This document shows positions 36,399-46,042 of a stretch of DNA of 64,000 nt, piece after piece. Numbering within the stretch: position 1 is the first letter of the stretch; each line of letters begins with the position of its first letter. The notes beneath the pieces are model-generated. The model saw nothing but the letters and a program-made list of their open reading frames with translations, was not told the origin of the DNA and searched no databases. This stretch comes from Ureibacillus composti (GTDB lineage Bacteria; Bacillota; Bacilli; Bacillales_A; Planococcaceae), in the NCBI GenBank assembly GCA_030348875.1, contig JAUCEP010000002.1, positions 260,501-324,500 of the forward strand. The letters are read 5' to 3'. Made by a program: the position numbers and the translations under genes.

Positions 36399-36836
36399 AT
36401 GAAAAAGGAAGACTTCATTAGTTCAAAGGTAAAGAGTATTGAAAAATGTGTTAAGCGTGTTCGGGAAGTATATGATGAAGACTTGATGAATTTAATCGAC
36501 CAAACGAAGCAAGATAGTATTATTTTAAATATGCAAAGAATCAGTGAGACGAGTGTAGAACTTGCCCTGTTTGTGGTAACGGAGAAACTATCAGAACAGG
36601 CAACAACTCGGAGTGAAGCCCTTGATGTTTTAGGGGAGAAGAAGATCCTCCCAAAAGAGTTAGTTACCGTGTTAAAAACAATTACGAATGGGTTCAAGCA
36701 TATTGCATTATATGATTACGAATCCATTAATTTAGATATTTTAAAGTCAATCGTAAATAGGTACTTAGATAACTTTTCAACCTTTACAAAACTTATTTCA
36801 GAATACGAAAACGAAGGAGCCGTCTCTTCAGAATGA
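36399..36836 (+). CDS. HepT-like DUF86 family protein with altered active site, orphan
   Basis: 145 aa, all-helical. NMQRISETSVELALFVV and RSEALDVLGEKKILP match the DUF86/HepT family. In active HepT toxins an R-N-x3-H-x-Y motif forms the RNase site; here the matching place is FKHIALYDY, where Arg, Asn and His are replaced by Lys, His and Tyr. No MntA-type nucleotidyltransferase antitoxin gene adjoins. So it is an orphan, probably non-toxic relative, perhaps an RNA- or nucleotide-binding housekeeping protein. ATG 36399 is used; an upstream GTG is in frame three bases earlier. Confidence 0.6.
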   Translation: MKKEDFISSKVKSIEKCVKRVREVYDEDLMNLIDQTKQDSIILNMQRISETSVELALFVVTEKLSEQATTRSEALDVLGEKKILPKELVTVLKTITNGFKHIALYDYESINLDILKSIVNRYLDNFSTFTKLISEYENEGAVSSE

Positions 36837-36851
36837 GGCGGTTCTTTTTTT
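36818..36851 (+). terminator. Terminator of the HepT-like gene
   Basis: AGCCGTCTC pairs with GAGGCGGTT (with G:U pairs), followed by T7; overlaps the stop codon. Confidence 0.8.
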
Positions 36852-37096
36852 GAGGAAAAAGGGTGGAAAATACATTATGTGACTCATTGACGTGTATGGT
36901 ATTCGCCATGTTTTTTAATACGTTTCGTAGGTGATATAAAATTAGAAGCGGAGAAATTCTGGCTAATGAAACTATTACAGAAAATATTTAATAGATTTCA
37001 TGTCCAAATATAAATAGTCTTTTATAATTTTTAACTGTAGATAGAGAATAAATTCCCAATATCATTAATATACTAGAACTAAAGGAGGGATTTTTT

Positions 37097-37234
37097 ATGA
37101 GAATGCCTGCATTACCAAGTTCAAATAACGTTGGACAGAAACCAAAACGACCACTCTTAAATTTACTTTATAAAATTATGTCCAAAAAAGTGGCAAAAAA
37201 GCATGGGTTCGTTCGTGTTCCACCTAGAAAGTAA
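37097..37234 (+). CDS. Small basic protein (45 aa)
   Basis: ATG behind a strong AAAGGAGGG at spacing ~6 and followed directly by a terminator, so the transcription unit is well defined. The product is rich in Lys and Arg (KPKRPLLNLLYKIMSKKVA, ending VRVPPRK) with no membrane segment. No family recognised. Its basic nature suggests nucleic acid or ribosome contact; this is speculation. Confidence 0.6.
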   Translation: MRMPALPSSNNVGQKPKRPLLNLLYKIMSKKVAKKHGFVRVPPRK

Positions 37235-37275
37235 AAGGCTATTCTAACCTTTAGGTTGAATAGCCTTTACGTTTA
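37234..37275. terminator. Terminator shared by the small basic protein gene and helD
   Basis: AAAGGCTATTC (37234-37244) pairs with GAATAGCCTTT (37258-37268), with inner AACC/GGTT pairs. T-rich on both sides. Confidence 0.8.
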
Positions 37276-37304
37276 ATAAACTACCTCAATCTTATTTCCT
37301 CATA

Positions 37305-39551
37305 TTACTCAAGTAAAAAAACACTTTTATTAGGTCCTACTAAATAAAGCTCATGCATAGCGCGGGTTAATGCAACATAAAGCAGTTTTCGATCAATGAC
37401 AGTATCGTAATAGGGGTTGTCAAAAGCAGCTATAATGACAGCGTCAAACTCCAATCCTTTTGCTAAATGACTAGGAACTACGAGCAGTTTAGAACCGGCA
37501 AGCTCCGAGTTTTCAGTTAGTAACTCTACCTCGACATTAAATTCACCCAATTTTTTAGCATAGTCAGTCGCTTCCGATGAAGACTTAAAGATTAGGGCGA
37601 TAGATTGATGACCTTTTGCTTTTAGTTTGGAGTATATGTCGTTTATTACTTTAGGGTTGAATTCCTCACTTTGTATAAAAGTAGGATCATTTCCGTGACG
37701 AACAACTGGTTCAACTAAAGGAAGTTGCTCATCCATCTTTGTAAGGATTTTATTGGCTACTTCCATTATTTCAATTGTTGTACGGTAACTTTTTTGCAAT
37801 GTGAAGTAGTTGGCCCTTGGAAATTGCTCCAAGACTGATTCCCATTCTGTTAATGACCGGTAACTATGAATTCCTTGTGCTAAGTCTCCCACCATTGTAA
37901 ACATATCTGTCTCAAGACCAACTTTTAATGCAACAAGTTGAAATAAACTATAGTCTTGTACTTCATCAATAAAGACGACGCGCATTTTCCACTTGTCTGC
38001 AACTCCTTTAATACGTGCATGTAAATAAAAGAGGGCAGCTAAATCTTCAAATGTCCATTTTTCTTTTGAATGAGCTTGTAAGAATAATTCCTGCTCTTCA
38101 AATGTCCACTCTGGAGCAAGCTCTCGCAACATCATTCGATCTGTTAGAAACGTTCTGTATACTGACTTAATTTTTACCTTTTCGAATCGTTTCATATAAG
38201 TAGTAGCGACTGATTTTGATTCTGCTTTAATTTTTGGAATCCGTTCATCTCGCTCATCAATAAATTTTGTAACGGTTTCTCTTCGTTTATCGGCATCGCG
38301 AATTCCATCTAACGCTTTTCCAATATATTCTTCATAGCGAGAGTTCAAAGAGGTTAAAACGGCTTTTGATTTTCTCTTAATTTCAGTTTGGATGACCTTT
38401 TTAATTCTTTCGAGACGTTTTTCAATTGGCATATAGGCAAATTCAATTAAGAATAGCTTTTTTAGATGGCTCCCTAACATAATCCGGTACTTTTCTAAAT
38501 ACACATCTTCAAACAGTTCTGCAAGCTGATGTTCATGCATTTTTACATATCGATCTAAAATTTCTTTATAGAGAAGGGATCCTTTTAGTTTAGTAATATT
38601 AAATTTAGGATCGATACTAGCATCTTCATTTAGAATTTGTTCTAGAAGTTCATTTGGATTTTGTAGTTTTAATTTGATGCCAGTTGCTTTTTGTACATAA
38701 TCGGCATAGGTTGTTTGGCAAATACGTTCAACACCAAGCTCTGGTAAGACTTCACCAATATATTCGATAAATAGATTATTTGGGGCAATGATCATCAGTT
38801 GTTCAGCATTAAAGTGTTCGCCCATTGTATAAAGGAAGTAAGAGATTCTATGAAGGGCAATTGTTGTTTTTCCACTTCCTGCAGCACCTTGAACTAAAAT
38901 CGGTTGTCGTAGATGTGCTCGAATGATTTCATTTTGTTCTTTCTGAATCGTTGCGACAATTTCGGTTAAACGAACATCTGCTTTTCCAGCCAATGCTTCT
39001 TGTAATAACTCGTCATTTGTTGTAAGGTCCACATCACGGATATCTAGGAGGTTACCGTCCTCAATTTTGTATTGGCGTTTGGCAAATAAATGGCCAGAAT
39101 ATTCTTCGCCTCGTACGTCATACGTAATTTCACCAAGGCGTCCGTCATAGTAAACATTGGCAACAGGTGAGCGCCAGTCGACAATTATGGGTTCAAATGT
39201 TTCTCGGTGGAAAAGTGAGATCTTTCCAATATATAAAAGTTCCTCTTGTTCCCCGGTACGCTGGAAATGGATGCGGGCAAAGTAGGGTTTCTTCTTAACA
39301 GCCTCTAAACCCTCTTTTTGGTTTTGAGCTAGTTCAAAAAACCTCGAATTGGTTAGGATATTAATGAAACTATCACTGGAATCAATATATTCAACGTTCG
39401 CCATTGATTGCCGAATTTTCTCTTGAGCCGCTTTAATGCCAGCTTGAGATTCATGGAGTATTTCATCCATGTAGTTTTTTGTATATTCTAATCGCTCCAC
39501 TTCTTTCTGAAATTCAGGGTGTTGCTGGCTACCTTGTGTGGCCTCCTCCAT
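37305..39551 (-). CDS. helD: RNA polymerase recycling ATPase HelD (UvrD-like)
   Basis: 748 aa, near the 774 of B. subtilis HelD. A coiled-coil N-terminal arm (residues 1-75, EVERLEYTKNYMDEIL) is followed by IDWRSPVANVYYDG-like sequence (IVDWRSPVANVYYDG), the Walker A GAAGSGKTT near 220, a long helical insertion (350-500), and C-terminal helicase motifs VVFIDEVQDYS, MVGDLAQGIHSYRS, LQKSYRTT and LLYVALTRAMHELYL. HelD uses ATP to pry stalled RNA polymerase from DNA and promotes recycling; some actinobacterial versions confer rifampicin resistance. ATG preceded by AGGAGGAG on the minus strand. Confidence 0.88.
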   Translation of the reverse strand: MEEATQGSQQHPEFQKEVERLEYTKNYMDEILHESQAGIKAAQEKIRQSMANVEYIDSSDSFINILTNSRFFELAQNQKEGLEAVKKKPYFARIHFQRTGEQEELLYIGKISLFHRETFEPIIVDWRSPVANVYYDGRLGEITYDVRGEEYSGHLFAKRQYKIEDGNLLDIRDVDLTTNDELLQEALAGKADVRLTEIVATIQKEQNEIIRAHLRQPILVQGAAGSGKTTIALHRISYFLYTMGEHFNAEQLMIIAPNNLFIEYIGEVLPELGVERICQTTYADYVQKATGIKLKLQNPNELLEQILNEDASIDPKFNITKLKGSLLYKEILDRYVKMHEHQLAELFEDVYLEKYRIMLGSHLKKLFLIEFAYMPIEKRLERIKKVIQTEIKRKSKAVLTSLNSRYEEYIGKALDGIRDADKRRETVTKFIDERDERIPKIKAESKSVATTYMKRFEKVKIKSVYRTFLTDRMMLRELAPEWTFEEQELFLQAHSKEKWTFEDLAALFYLHARIKGVADKWKMRVVFIDEVQDYSLFQLVALKVGLETDMFTMVGDLAQGIHSYRSLTEWESVLEQFPRANYFTLQKSYRTTIEIMEVANKILTKMDEQLPLVEPVVRHGNDPTFIQSEEFNPKVINDIYSKLKAKGHQSIALIFKSSSEATDYAKKLGEFNVEVELLTENSELAGSKLLVVPSHLAKGLEFDAVIIAAFDNPYYDTVIDRKLLYVALTRAMHELYLVGPNKSVFLLE

Positions 39552-39774
39552 ATGTATACTCCTCCTAACCTTAATTTTTCCGTACAGAATAAATGGAAAA
39601 TTTAATCTTACTAAATATTTTAATTGAAGTGAAGTTGGAAGATAGAAAAGGAAAAACTAGATGGAGAAAGCTCTTCGTTAGGGGTTATCGTGGAATAGGG
39701 TAAATTATGAATAGGAAAATCTGGATGTAGTACTTAAGTGTTATAAACAACTAGGAAAAGGGGGAAGTTGAAGG

Positions 39775-39930
39775 ATGAAAATTGTAGTTCAAATTTTAAT
39801 TTTTTTGGCTGCCTTTCTTTATCTTTATAATTCAACGGAAGAACCTTTTTCAAAGTTTAGCCGATATATTTTGTTAATGGCAGTAGCTATTATTGCGATG
39901 ACATATTTGAGGTCTGCTAAAAATAAATAG
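39775..39930 (+). CDS. Small membrane protein (51 aa)
   Basis: ATG preceded by GGGGGAAG. Two hydrophobic segments, VVQILIFLAAFLYLY and YILLMAVAIIAMTYL, are joined by a polar loop STEEPFSKFSR; the tail is basic (RSAKNK). The layout resembles the 45-aa protein at 34472. No family recognised. An inverted repeat follows (AACGAAAAG/CTTTTCGTT) but without a clear T-run. Confidence 0.5.
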   Translation: MKIVVQILIFLAAFLYLYNSTEEPFSKFSRYILLMAVAIIAMTYLRSAKNK

Positions 39931-40012
39931 GTAAACGAAAAGGCCTCTATAAAGAGAGAGCTTTTCGTTCACCCTAGTGTTTTCTTATACCAACGACTTT
40001 AACGTAAACAAA

Positions 40013-40171
40013 TTAGCATTGATTACCTTTATTGTCTACTTTGCAAACATCTTGTTCATAAAGCTCAATGCTTTGTTCTTGTGCAAACTCTTCACGTTTA
40101 TTATTTTGACTTGTATTTTTCTTTTTATCGTCTTTTGATCGTTTGAAGTTTGGTTTATGCTCTTTTGCCAT
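40013..40171 (-). CDS. Small hydrophilic protein (52 aa)
   Basis: On the minus strand GGAGGTGAGG precedes ATG 40171. The product is very hydrophilic with a Lys-rich first half (NFKRSKDDKKKNTSQNNK), an acidic second half (EEFAQEQSIELYEQD) and two Cys near the end (DVCKVDNKGNQC). This composition resembles small spore-associated proteins, but no family is recognised. Good ribosome site supports a real gene. Confidence 0.55.
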   Translation of the reverse strand: MAKEHKPNFKRSKDDKKKNTSQNNKREEFAQEQSIELYEQDVCKVDNKGNQC

Positions 40172-40263
40172 GTGCTCCTCACCTCCGTACTTTATTTTGT
40201 ACGGATACGTGAAGTTTACTCTTCGTTTAGGACTTGTTAATTAAGATAAAAATTCAATTTTTT

Positions 40264-40300
40264 TCAAAACAAAAGCCAATCCCTTAAAAAGGAATCGGCT
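40264..40300 (-). terminator. Terminator of the copC-copD operon
   Basis: On the minus strand AGCCGATTCC pairs (with G:U) with GGGATTGGCT, followed by TTTTGTTTT; it begins 9 bases after the copD stop. Confidence 0.75.
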
Positions 40301-40308
40301 AACATCAT

Positions 40309-41400
40309 TTATCCGATGCTTAACATAACGGATAAATAAAGAGAAAACGCTAATAAAACACTCATCAATAAAGAAAAAGGTGAAGGTGCTTTCTTCATAT
40401 ATGAAATGATCATCAAGGCAAAGAATAAAATGGCTAATACGAGAAGGAAAATACTCGTAGCATTTGGGAAAAGTTGAACCGTCATATTTGGTTGAAATTG
40501 CCCTTGATAAAATAACTTGAATAGTGGCGAGAGTTCCTCATTTGTAACTTTAATTTCTTGTGGTGGCGATTGTTGACCTAGGGCTGCTGTTGCAGAAAAA
40601 ATAAGCAAAATTACGATACTTTCCATTCTAGTCCAAGCTATTGGGTTAAAGGAGCTATCTTTATTTAATTTATTTCTAATGATCAGCCCATTCACCACTG
40701 CATAAATCATCAATGGAATAATTAAAACGTGTTTGATTAATAAAGATTGACCGTATGGAACTAACCATGTATCGGGATAATCCCTCAATTCCATTGCAAA
40801 GTTCATCAAGATTAAACCTGTTAATATCGTAGCGGTAAAGCAAGCAATTGCAACAGGTGTAAACCATTTTAAAAGGTTTGACCAATTCGAATCGTCTTTT
40901 GAAAACCAACTAATCACAATTAATATTCCAACCCAAACACTTACCGCAGTAAAATGTAGTGTGTGACTAAGGACTCCCGAGAAATGATTGATTGTACTTG
41001 CATGACCGGACCAACCAATCGTCAATATTAGCATCAAGGTAATAGCGATCCCAATATAGGATGTATAAGCTTTCTTTTTATAATCGTAACAAACGACAAC
41101 AATAAATAAGATGCTCGCAAATACCAAAGTAATGAGCCAGGACTTGCCGACTTCATATGTTAATAATACTGCCTCTAATGTAATTTCAAATCCAAGTTTA
41201 GGTGTAAGATATAGAATAATTTGTAAAACAGGGAAAAATGATAAAACAGCAATTCCGCTTATAGCCAACAGCAATACACTCTTTGTTACATTAATTGTTG
41301 GCCTATAATTTGCGGGAATAAGATATAAGATAAAACTACCTAATGTAATAGCAAAGCAAAGGTATAGTAACGCTTGACTAAGAATTACGATGAATAACAT
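40309..41400 (-). CDS. CopD-family copper resistance membrane protein
   Basis: 363 aa with eight or more membrane helices and the CopD core: GWSGHASTINHFSG, VLSHTLHFTAVSVWVGILIV and LLIKHVLIIPLMIYAVVNG, whose His residues are candidate copper ligands. A late extracytoplasmic loop (SPPQEIKVTNEELSPLF) precedes the last helices. It starts 5 bases after the stop of the copC gene, so the two are cotranscribed. Together they equal the two halves of B. subtilis YcnJ, involved in copper import or homeostasis. The direction of copper movement cannot be told. Confidence 0.85.
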   Translation of the reverse strand: MLFIVILSQALLYLCFAITLGSFILYLIPANYRPTINVTKSVLLLAISGIAVLSFFPVLQIILYLTPKLGFEITLEAVLLTYEVGKSWLITLVFASILFIVVVCYDYKKKAYTSYIGIAITLMLILTIGWSGHASTINHFSGVLSHTLHFTAVSVWVGILIVISWFSKDDSNWSNLLKWFTPVAIACFTATILTGLILMNFAMELRDYPDTWLVPYGQSLLIKHVLIIPLMIYAVVNGLIIRNKLNKDSSFNPIAWTRMESIVILLIFSATAALGQQSPPQEIKVTNEELSPLFKLFYQGQFQPNMTVQLFPNATSIFLLVLAILFFALMIISYMKKAPSPFSLLMSVLLAFSLYLSVMLSIG

Positions 41401-41404
41401 TGCT

Positions 41405-41977
41405 TTATTTCTTTCTTCTCATCATGAAGAAGGCACTTACAAGAATAATAACGATTAGCGCACCTATAATAATAGGCAATGCATTAGACGAATCATTACT
41501 TGGCTCTGCCTCTTCTGTTTTTTCCCCGTTTGTAGTTTCAACATCTGTTTCTTCTACATTTGGTTGAACCTCTTCGTTTGGTTCATCCTGTTCCTGAGTT
41601 GTTTCTTCAGCAGGTGTTTCTGAAACAGGTAATTCTACAGTGAAAGAAAAATTACCTGAGATTGGATGACCATCCGCCCCGATAATATCCCACTTCACAT
41701 AATGTTGACCATTTTCTAATGGACTTGAAAGTGTACCAACCAACTGATTGTCAGCTATAGTGATATTTTCGACAGCGACCTGGTCTCCACCAGAATTTTG
41801 AACAGTGAATGTACTACCTTGTTCTAACTTACCACCAAAAGTTAATGTAATTTCTTTTAGTTCTTCTTTAACTACTTCTCCATCTCCAGGGGAAGAACTT
41901 TCAATATGTGTGTGTGCAAATGCAGAATTGACAAAAGTTAAAAGGAAAATAAATGTCAGTAGAAATAATTTTTTAAT
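41405..41977 (-). CDS. CopC-domain copper-binding protein, apparent ATT start
   Basis: The frame from ATT (41975-41977) encodes IKKLFLLTFIFLLTF then VNSAFA and HTHIESSPGDGE: a full signal peptide, a cleavage site AFA/H, and the mature N-terminal His typical of CopC copper sites. AGGAGG (41986-41991) stands exactly 8 bases before the ATT, and an in-frame TAG (41990-41992) rules out an upstream start. The next in-frame standard start (TTG 41743) would remove the signal peptide and half the domain. An acidic Pro/Glu/Thr linker and a C-terminal helix (ALPIIIGALIVIILVSAFF, then RRKK) anchor it. 190 aa. Confidence 0.82.
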   Translation of the reverse strand: MKKLFLLTFIFLLTFVNSAFAHTHIESSSPGDGEVVKEELKEITLTFGGKLEQGSTFTVQNSGGDQVAVENITIADNQLVGTLSSPLENGQHYVKWDIIGADGHPISGNFSFTVELPVSETPAEETTQEQDEPNEEVQPNVEETDVETTNGEKTEEAEPSNDSSNALPIIIGALIVIILVSAFFMMRRKK

Positions 41978-42177
41978 TGTAAAAACCTCCTAAACAATGT
42001 AATCGTGTAAGATTGTAGCATAAAAGCCAAACAAGGTTGTGAAATCGAATTTCACAATTAATTTGTAAAAATTAACGTATGTATTCTTAGGTTTTACCTG
42101 AGTCTGTCATTCAATTCATGTTCTAATTCCAAATGTCACAGCAATGAACATATATGATAGTTTATTCTAACAATTGT

Positions 42178-42206
42178 TTGACTATTCAAATTTACTAGCA
42201 TATAGT
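42178..42206 (+). promoter_or_regulatory. Promoter of cadC-cadA
   Basis: TTGACT (42178-42183) and TATAGT (42201-42206), 17-bp spacer. Confidence 0.65.
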
Positions 42207-42218
42207 ATGGATAATAAT

Positions 42219-42232
42219 CAAATGTTCATTTG
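42219..42232. promoter_or_regulatory. Candidate CadC operator
   Basis: CAAATG-TT-CATTTG, a perfect palindrome within ATAATCAAATGTTCATTTGA, placed at about +6 to +20 from the predicted start of transcription. ArsR/SmtB-type regulators bind such AT-rich 12-2-12-like dyads. Assignment inferred from position and the adjacent regulator. Confidence 0.6.
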
Positions 42233-42252
42233 AATGTATCTGGGGTGAGAGA

Positions 42253-42624
42253 ATGGGAAATAAAACAGATATCTGTGAAATCACTTGTGTTGATGGAGAA
42301 AAAGTAGCAGGTGTTCAGCAATTATTAAGCGAGCAAAATCCTTTAGAAGTAGCGAAAGTTTTTAAAGCATTATCGGATGAAACAAGAATAAAAATTGCCT
42401 ATGCCTTATCAATAGAAACGGAGTTATGTGTTTGTGATGTAGCCAATATCGTAGGAGCTACCACTGCAACGGCCTCACACCACTTAAGACTATTAAGAAA
42501 TCTTGGCTTAGCTAAATATCGAAAAGAAGGGAAACTTGTATATTATTCGTTAGATGATGAACACGTAAAACAACTAATACAAGTGGCTTTTGCACACCAA
42601 AAGGAGGGAGCAAAAGTTGAATGA
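42253..42624 (+). CDS. cadC: CadC metal-sensing repressor (ArsR/SmtB family)
   Basis: 123 aa, same length and layout as staphylococcal CadC (122 aa). The N-terminal Cys pair in KTDICEITC and the helix Cys pair in TELCVCDVA (near 58/60) form the Cd/Pb/Zn site of the CadC type. The winged helix is [20 protein letters not shown] with wing [15 protein letters not shown]. Metal binding releases the operator and turns on the ATPase gene, whose start overlaps this gene's end by 8 bases. GGGGTGAGAG precedes the ATG. Confidence 0.93.
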   Translation: MGNKTDICEITCVDGEKVAGVQQLLSEQNPLEVAKVFKALSDETRIKIAYALSIETELCVCDVANIVGATTATASHHLRLLRNLGLAKYRKEGKLVYYSLDDEHVKQLIQVAFAHQKEGAKVE

Positions 42625-45010
42625 AGTAAAAGAAGCTGATGATAAAATAATATACCGTGTTGAAGGGTTTTCTTGTGCAAACTGTGCTGGTAAATTTGAA
42701 CGAAATGTAAAGGAGATTCCTGGAGTTAAAGGTGCAAAAGTGAATTTTGGTGCGTCCAAAATTTCAGTATACGGTGAAGCTTCTGTTGAAGAGTTAGAAA
42801 AGGCCGGTGCATTTGAAAACTTAAAAGTTACGCCAGAAAAAAAGAGACGAATTCCACAACATGTGGATGAAAATAAGGTATACCGTGTTGAGGGGTTTTC
42901 TTGTGCAAACTGCGCGGGTAAGTTCGAACGAAATGTAAAAGAGTTACCTGGAGTAGCGGATGCAAAGGTGAATTTTGGTGCATCGAAAATTAGTGTAACA
43001 GGAAATGCAACAATTGAAGAGATTGAAAAGGCCGGTGCATTTGAAAACTTAAAAATATTTCCGGATAAACCACTACGACAAGATGCTGATTCAGGTTCTA
43101 GAGAAGTAAAGAAAGAAGTAAAAGTTCCGTTTTATGAAAAACATCAAACGTTACTGTTTTCTGCTCTATTAATTGTATTTGGGTATATTTCTTCATTCAT
43201 CAATGGGGAAGATAATCTGATCACTGTGTTATTATTTTTAGCTTCCATTGTCATTGGTGGATTTTCATTATTTAAAGTAGGTTTCCAAAATTTAAAACGC
43301 TTAGATTTTGATATGCGAACATTAATGACAATTGCCGTTATTGGTGCAGCAATTATTGGTGAATGGGCAGAAGGAGCCGTTGTTGTAATTCTTTTTGCCA
43401 TTAGTGAAGCACTGGAACGCTATTCAATGGAGAAGGCGAGACAATCTATTCGCTCGTTGATGGATATTGCACCAAAAGAAGCCCTTGTACGCCGTAATGG
43501 ACAAGAACTATTGGTGCATGTTGACCAGATTGATGTTGGAGACCTTATGATTGTAAAACCCGGGCAAAAGATTGCTATGGATGGCACGGTGATCGTTGGT
43601 ACCTCAACTGTAAATCAAGCAGCGATTACAGGAGAATCTGTTCCGGTCACAAAAACAATTGATGATGAGGTCTTTGCTGGGACATTAAATGAAGAAGGTC
43701 TTCTTGAAGTGAAAATTACGAAGCTTGTAGAGGATACAACGATATCAAAGATTATCGAATTGGTAGAAGAGGCCCAAGCAGAAAGGGCGCCATCTCAAGC
43801 ATTCGTTGATAAATTTGCAAAATACTATACGCCTGTGATTATTGTGATTGCGGCTTTAGTGGCGATTTTACCTCCATTATTATTCGATGGAAGCTGGTCG
43901 ACATGGGTGTACCAAGGACTTTCTGTTCTTGTAGTAGGATGTCCATGTGCGTTAGTTATTTCAACTCCAATATCCATTGTGTCGGCAATTGGGAATGCCG
44001 CAAAAAAAGGAGTTCTTATCAAAGGTGGCATTTATTTAGAAGAAATGGGCTCATTAAAAGCTATCGCCTTTGATAAAACAGGGACCCTAACAAAAGGTAT
44101 TCCTGTTATGACAGATTTTATCGTGTTGAATGATCGTGAAAATCAAGAACAATTGCTATCAATTGTAACTACATTAGAAAATCGCTCCGGTCATCCACTT
44201 GCTACAGCTATCATGAAAAAAGCTGAGGAATCGAATATTTCTTATACAAATGTTGTGATTGATGATTTTACTTCTATTACGGGCAAGGGAATTAAAGGTT
44301 CTGTTAATGAAAAGACCTACTATGTTGGAAGTCCAAAGCTTTTTGAAGAATTATCGATTTCAAATTTCACAACTGAGAATAATCAATACGTATCGGGTCT
44401 TCAAAATGAAGGGAAAACCGTTATGATGGTTGGAACAGAAAATGAAGTTCTAGGTGTGATTGCCGTCGCTGATGAAGTTCGTGAATCAAGTAAACAAGTT
44501 ATTCATCAGTTACATGAATTGGGGATTAAAAAGACGATTATGTTGACGGGAGATCATGGGGCCACAGCTAGAGCAATAGGTTCCCATGTCGCTGTATCTG
44601 ACATTCAAGCAGAATTAATGCCTGAAGATAAATTAAATTTCATTAAACGATTAAGAGCGAAGTATGGAAATGTGGCGATGGTAGGAGATGGGGTGAATGA
44701 CGCACCTGCATTGGCCGCTTCAACGGTTGGGATAGCAATGGGTGGTGCTGGCACTGATACCGCGTTAGAAACAGCAGATGTAGCGTTAATGGGTGATGAT
44801 TTAACGAAGTTACCATTTACAATCAAACTAAGCCGTAAAGCATTAACCATCATAAAAACGAACATTGCCTTTGCATTAGGAATAAAGTTAATTGCCCTGT
44901 TATTAGTTGTTCCCGGATGGCTAACTCTGTGGATTGCCATCGCTTCTGATATGGGTGCCACACTATTAGTTTCACTCAATAGTATGCGACTTTTACGAGT
45001 GAAGGAATAA
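42617..45010 (+). CDS. cadA: CadA Cd/Zn/Pb-translocating P1B-type ATPase with duplicated HMA domain
   Basis: 797 aa from TTG 42617, with AAAGGAGGG 8 bases upstream inside cadC. Two nearly identical heavy-metal-binding domains (residues ~11-70 and ~87-147) each contain [17 protein letters not shown]. The ATPase core has TGESVPV, the metal-site [10 protein letters not shown] near 440, the phosphorylated Asp in [11 protein letters not shown] near 485, the HP motif SGHPLATA and [10 protein letters not shown]. It exports Cd, Zn or Pb under CadC control. The duplicated HMA is visible at DNA level too and indicates a fairly recent tandem duplication. Confidence 0.93.
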   Translation: MNEVKEADDKIIYRVEGFSCANCAGKFERNVKEIPGVKGAKVNFGASKISVYGEASVEELEKAGAFENLKVTPEKKRRIPQHVDENKVYRVEGFSCANCAGKFERNVKELPGVADAKVNFGASKISVTGNATIEEIEKAGAFENLKIFPDKPLRQDADSGSREVKKEVKVPFYEKHQTLLFSALLIVFGYISSFINGEDNLITVLLFLASIVIGGFSLFKVGFQNLKRLDFDMRTLMTIAVIGAAIIGEWAEGAVVVILFAISEALERYSMEKARQSIRSLMDIAPKEALVRRNGQELLVHVDQIDVGDLMIVKPGQKIAMDGTVIVGTSTVNQAAITGESVPVTKTIDDEVFAGTLNEEGLLEVKITKLVEDTTISKIIELVEEAQAERAPSQAFVDKFAKYYTPVIIVIAALVAILPPLLFDGSWSTWVYQGLSVLVVGCPCALVISTPISIVSAIGNAAKKGVLIKGGIYLEEMGSLKAIAFDKTGTLTKGIPVMTDFIVLNDRENQEQLLSIVTTLENRSGHPLATAIMKKAEESNISYTNVVIDDFTSITGKGIKGSVNEKTYYVGSPKLFEELSISNFTTENNQYVSGLQNEGKTVMMVGTENEVLGVIAVADEVRESSKQVIHQLHELGIKKTIMLTGDHGATARAIGSHVAVSDIQAELMPEDKLNFIKRLRAKYGNVAMVGDGVNDAPALAASTVGIAMGGAGTDTALETADVALMGDDLTKLPFTIKLSRKALTIIKTNIAFALGIKLIALLLVVPGWLTLWIAIASDMGATLLVSLNSMRLLRVKE

Positions 45011-45017
45011 AACGAAG

Positions 45018-45052
45018 AAGCATGTCTAGAGAGGAAACTAGGCATGCTTTTA
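45018..45052 (+). terminator. Terminator of cadC-cadA
   Basis: AAGCATGTCTAG pairs with CTAGGCATGCTT (one G:U), then TTAG. Confidence 0.75.
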
Positions 45053-45176
45053 GTTTGCTTTATTACAACATTTATTAAGTTTATTTAAAGTATGTGTAAA
45101 TAGGTAGGAATAGAGTCGATTTGTGTTGAAATAATTCTTTAAGATATAAATTGAGAAAAAGTGAGGAACTCCAATT

Positions 45177-45911
45177 ATGAAAATTATCGCTCATCGAGGT
45201 TATTCTGCAAAATACCCAGAGAATACATTAGCAGCATTTCGTGCCGCCGCTCAGTTACCTATTTATGGAGTAGAATTTGATGTTCATTTAACAAAAGATC
45301 GTGAGCTTGTTGTTATACATGATGAAAAAATCGACCGTACCTCAAATGGTAGTGGCTTTGTGAAAGACATGACACTAGAGCAACTACGACAATTCGATTA
45401 TGGTATTTGGTTTGGAGAAGAGTTCGCTGGCGAAAAAATCCCAACATTATCAGAGGTGTTAGAGATTTTCTCAAATACGGACCTTCATATTAATATTGAA
45501 ATTAAGTCTGATATTTTTATCTACGAAGGTATTGAGGAACTAATATTACAAGAAGTGACTTCCCGAAAATTGGAAGACCGAGTGATTCTTTCGTCATTTG
45601 ATCATGAGGCAGTACAGAAAGTGGCGGAATTAGCCCCAAACATAGAAAATGCTCCATTATTCGCAAATCCTGTATTAAATTTAAGGGATTATTTAATGCA
45701 AGTTCCTGCTAAAGCATTACACGTGTCTTTACCATCTGCCTTACGCTATCCTGTACGACAAGCCATCAAGGCAGGGGAAATTGTACGAGTTTACACAGTA
45801 AATGAGATTGAACATGCAGAACGCCTTCTACCATTAGGAGTTGACTCAATATTTACAGATGAGGTTGAGTTGATGCTCGAATTTTTGAATAGGGAAGTTA
45901 GAGAACTCTAA
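45177..45911 (+). CDS. Glycerophosphodiester phosphodiesterase
   Basis: 244-aa cytoplasmic enzyme (no signal peptide) of the GDPD family, which splits glycerophosphodiesters into glycerol 3-phosphate and an alcohol. Catalytic and metal motifs are IAHRGYSAKYPENT at the N-terminus, GVEFDVHLTKD near residue 31, VIHDEKIDRT, and HINIEIKSD near 118; the terminal VYTVNE...GVDSIFTDE is also typical. Length fits UgpQ-like proteins. ATG preceded by GAGGAA. It probably recycles phospholipid head groups. Confidence 0.92.
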   Translation: MKIIAHRGYSAKYPENTLAAFRAAAQLPIYGVEFDVHLTKDRELVVIHDEKIDRTSNGSGFVKDMTLEQLRQFDYGIWFGEEFAGEKIPTLSEVLEIFSNTDLHINIEIKSDIFIYEGIEELILQEVTSRKLEDRVILSSFDHEAVQKVAELAPNIENAPLFANPVLNLRDYLMQVPAKALHVSLPSALRYPVRQAIKAGEIVRVYTVNEIEHAERLLPLGVDSIFTDEVELMLEFLNREVREL

Positions 45912-46042
45912 TAAGGAAGGGAGTACAGCTATTTATCATATTTGTAAGGAATTGGGTTAAAATCCTAGGCTAAAGGTTAGGATAAATAATATATATAGTT
46001 AACCTTTATATTAATGAGGAAATAACCATACATGGAGCAAAT

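Noticed and set aside
36399-36836. Type VII toxin-antitoxin system.
   Set aside because: HepT-like protein only; the catalytic motif is altered and no MntA nucleotidyltransferase gene is adjacent.
41405-41743. Short copC starting at TTG 41743.
   Set aside because: It would begin in mid-domain without signal peptide although a complete domain with signal peptide and ideal ribosome site lies directly upstream in the same frame.
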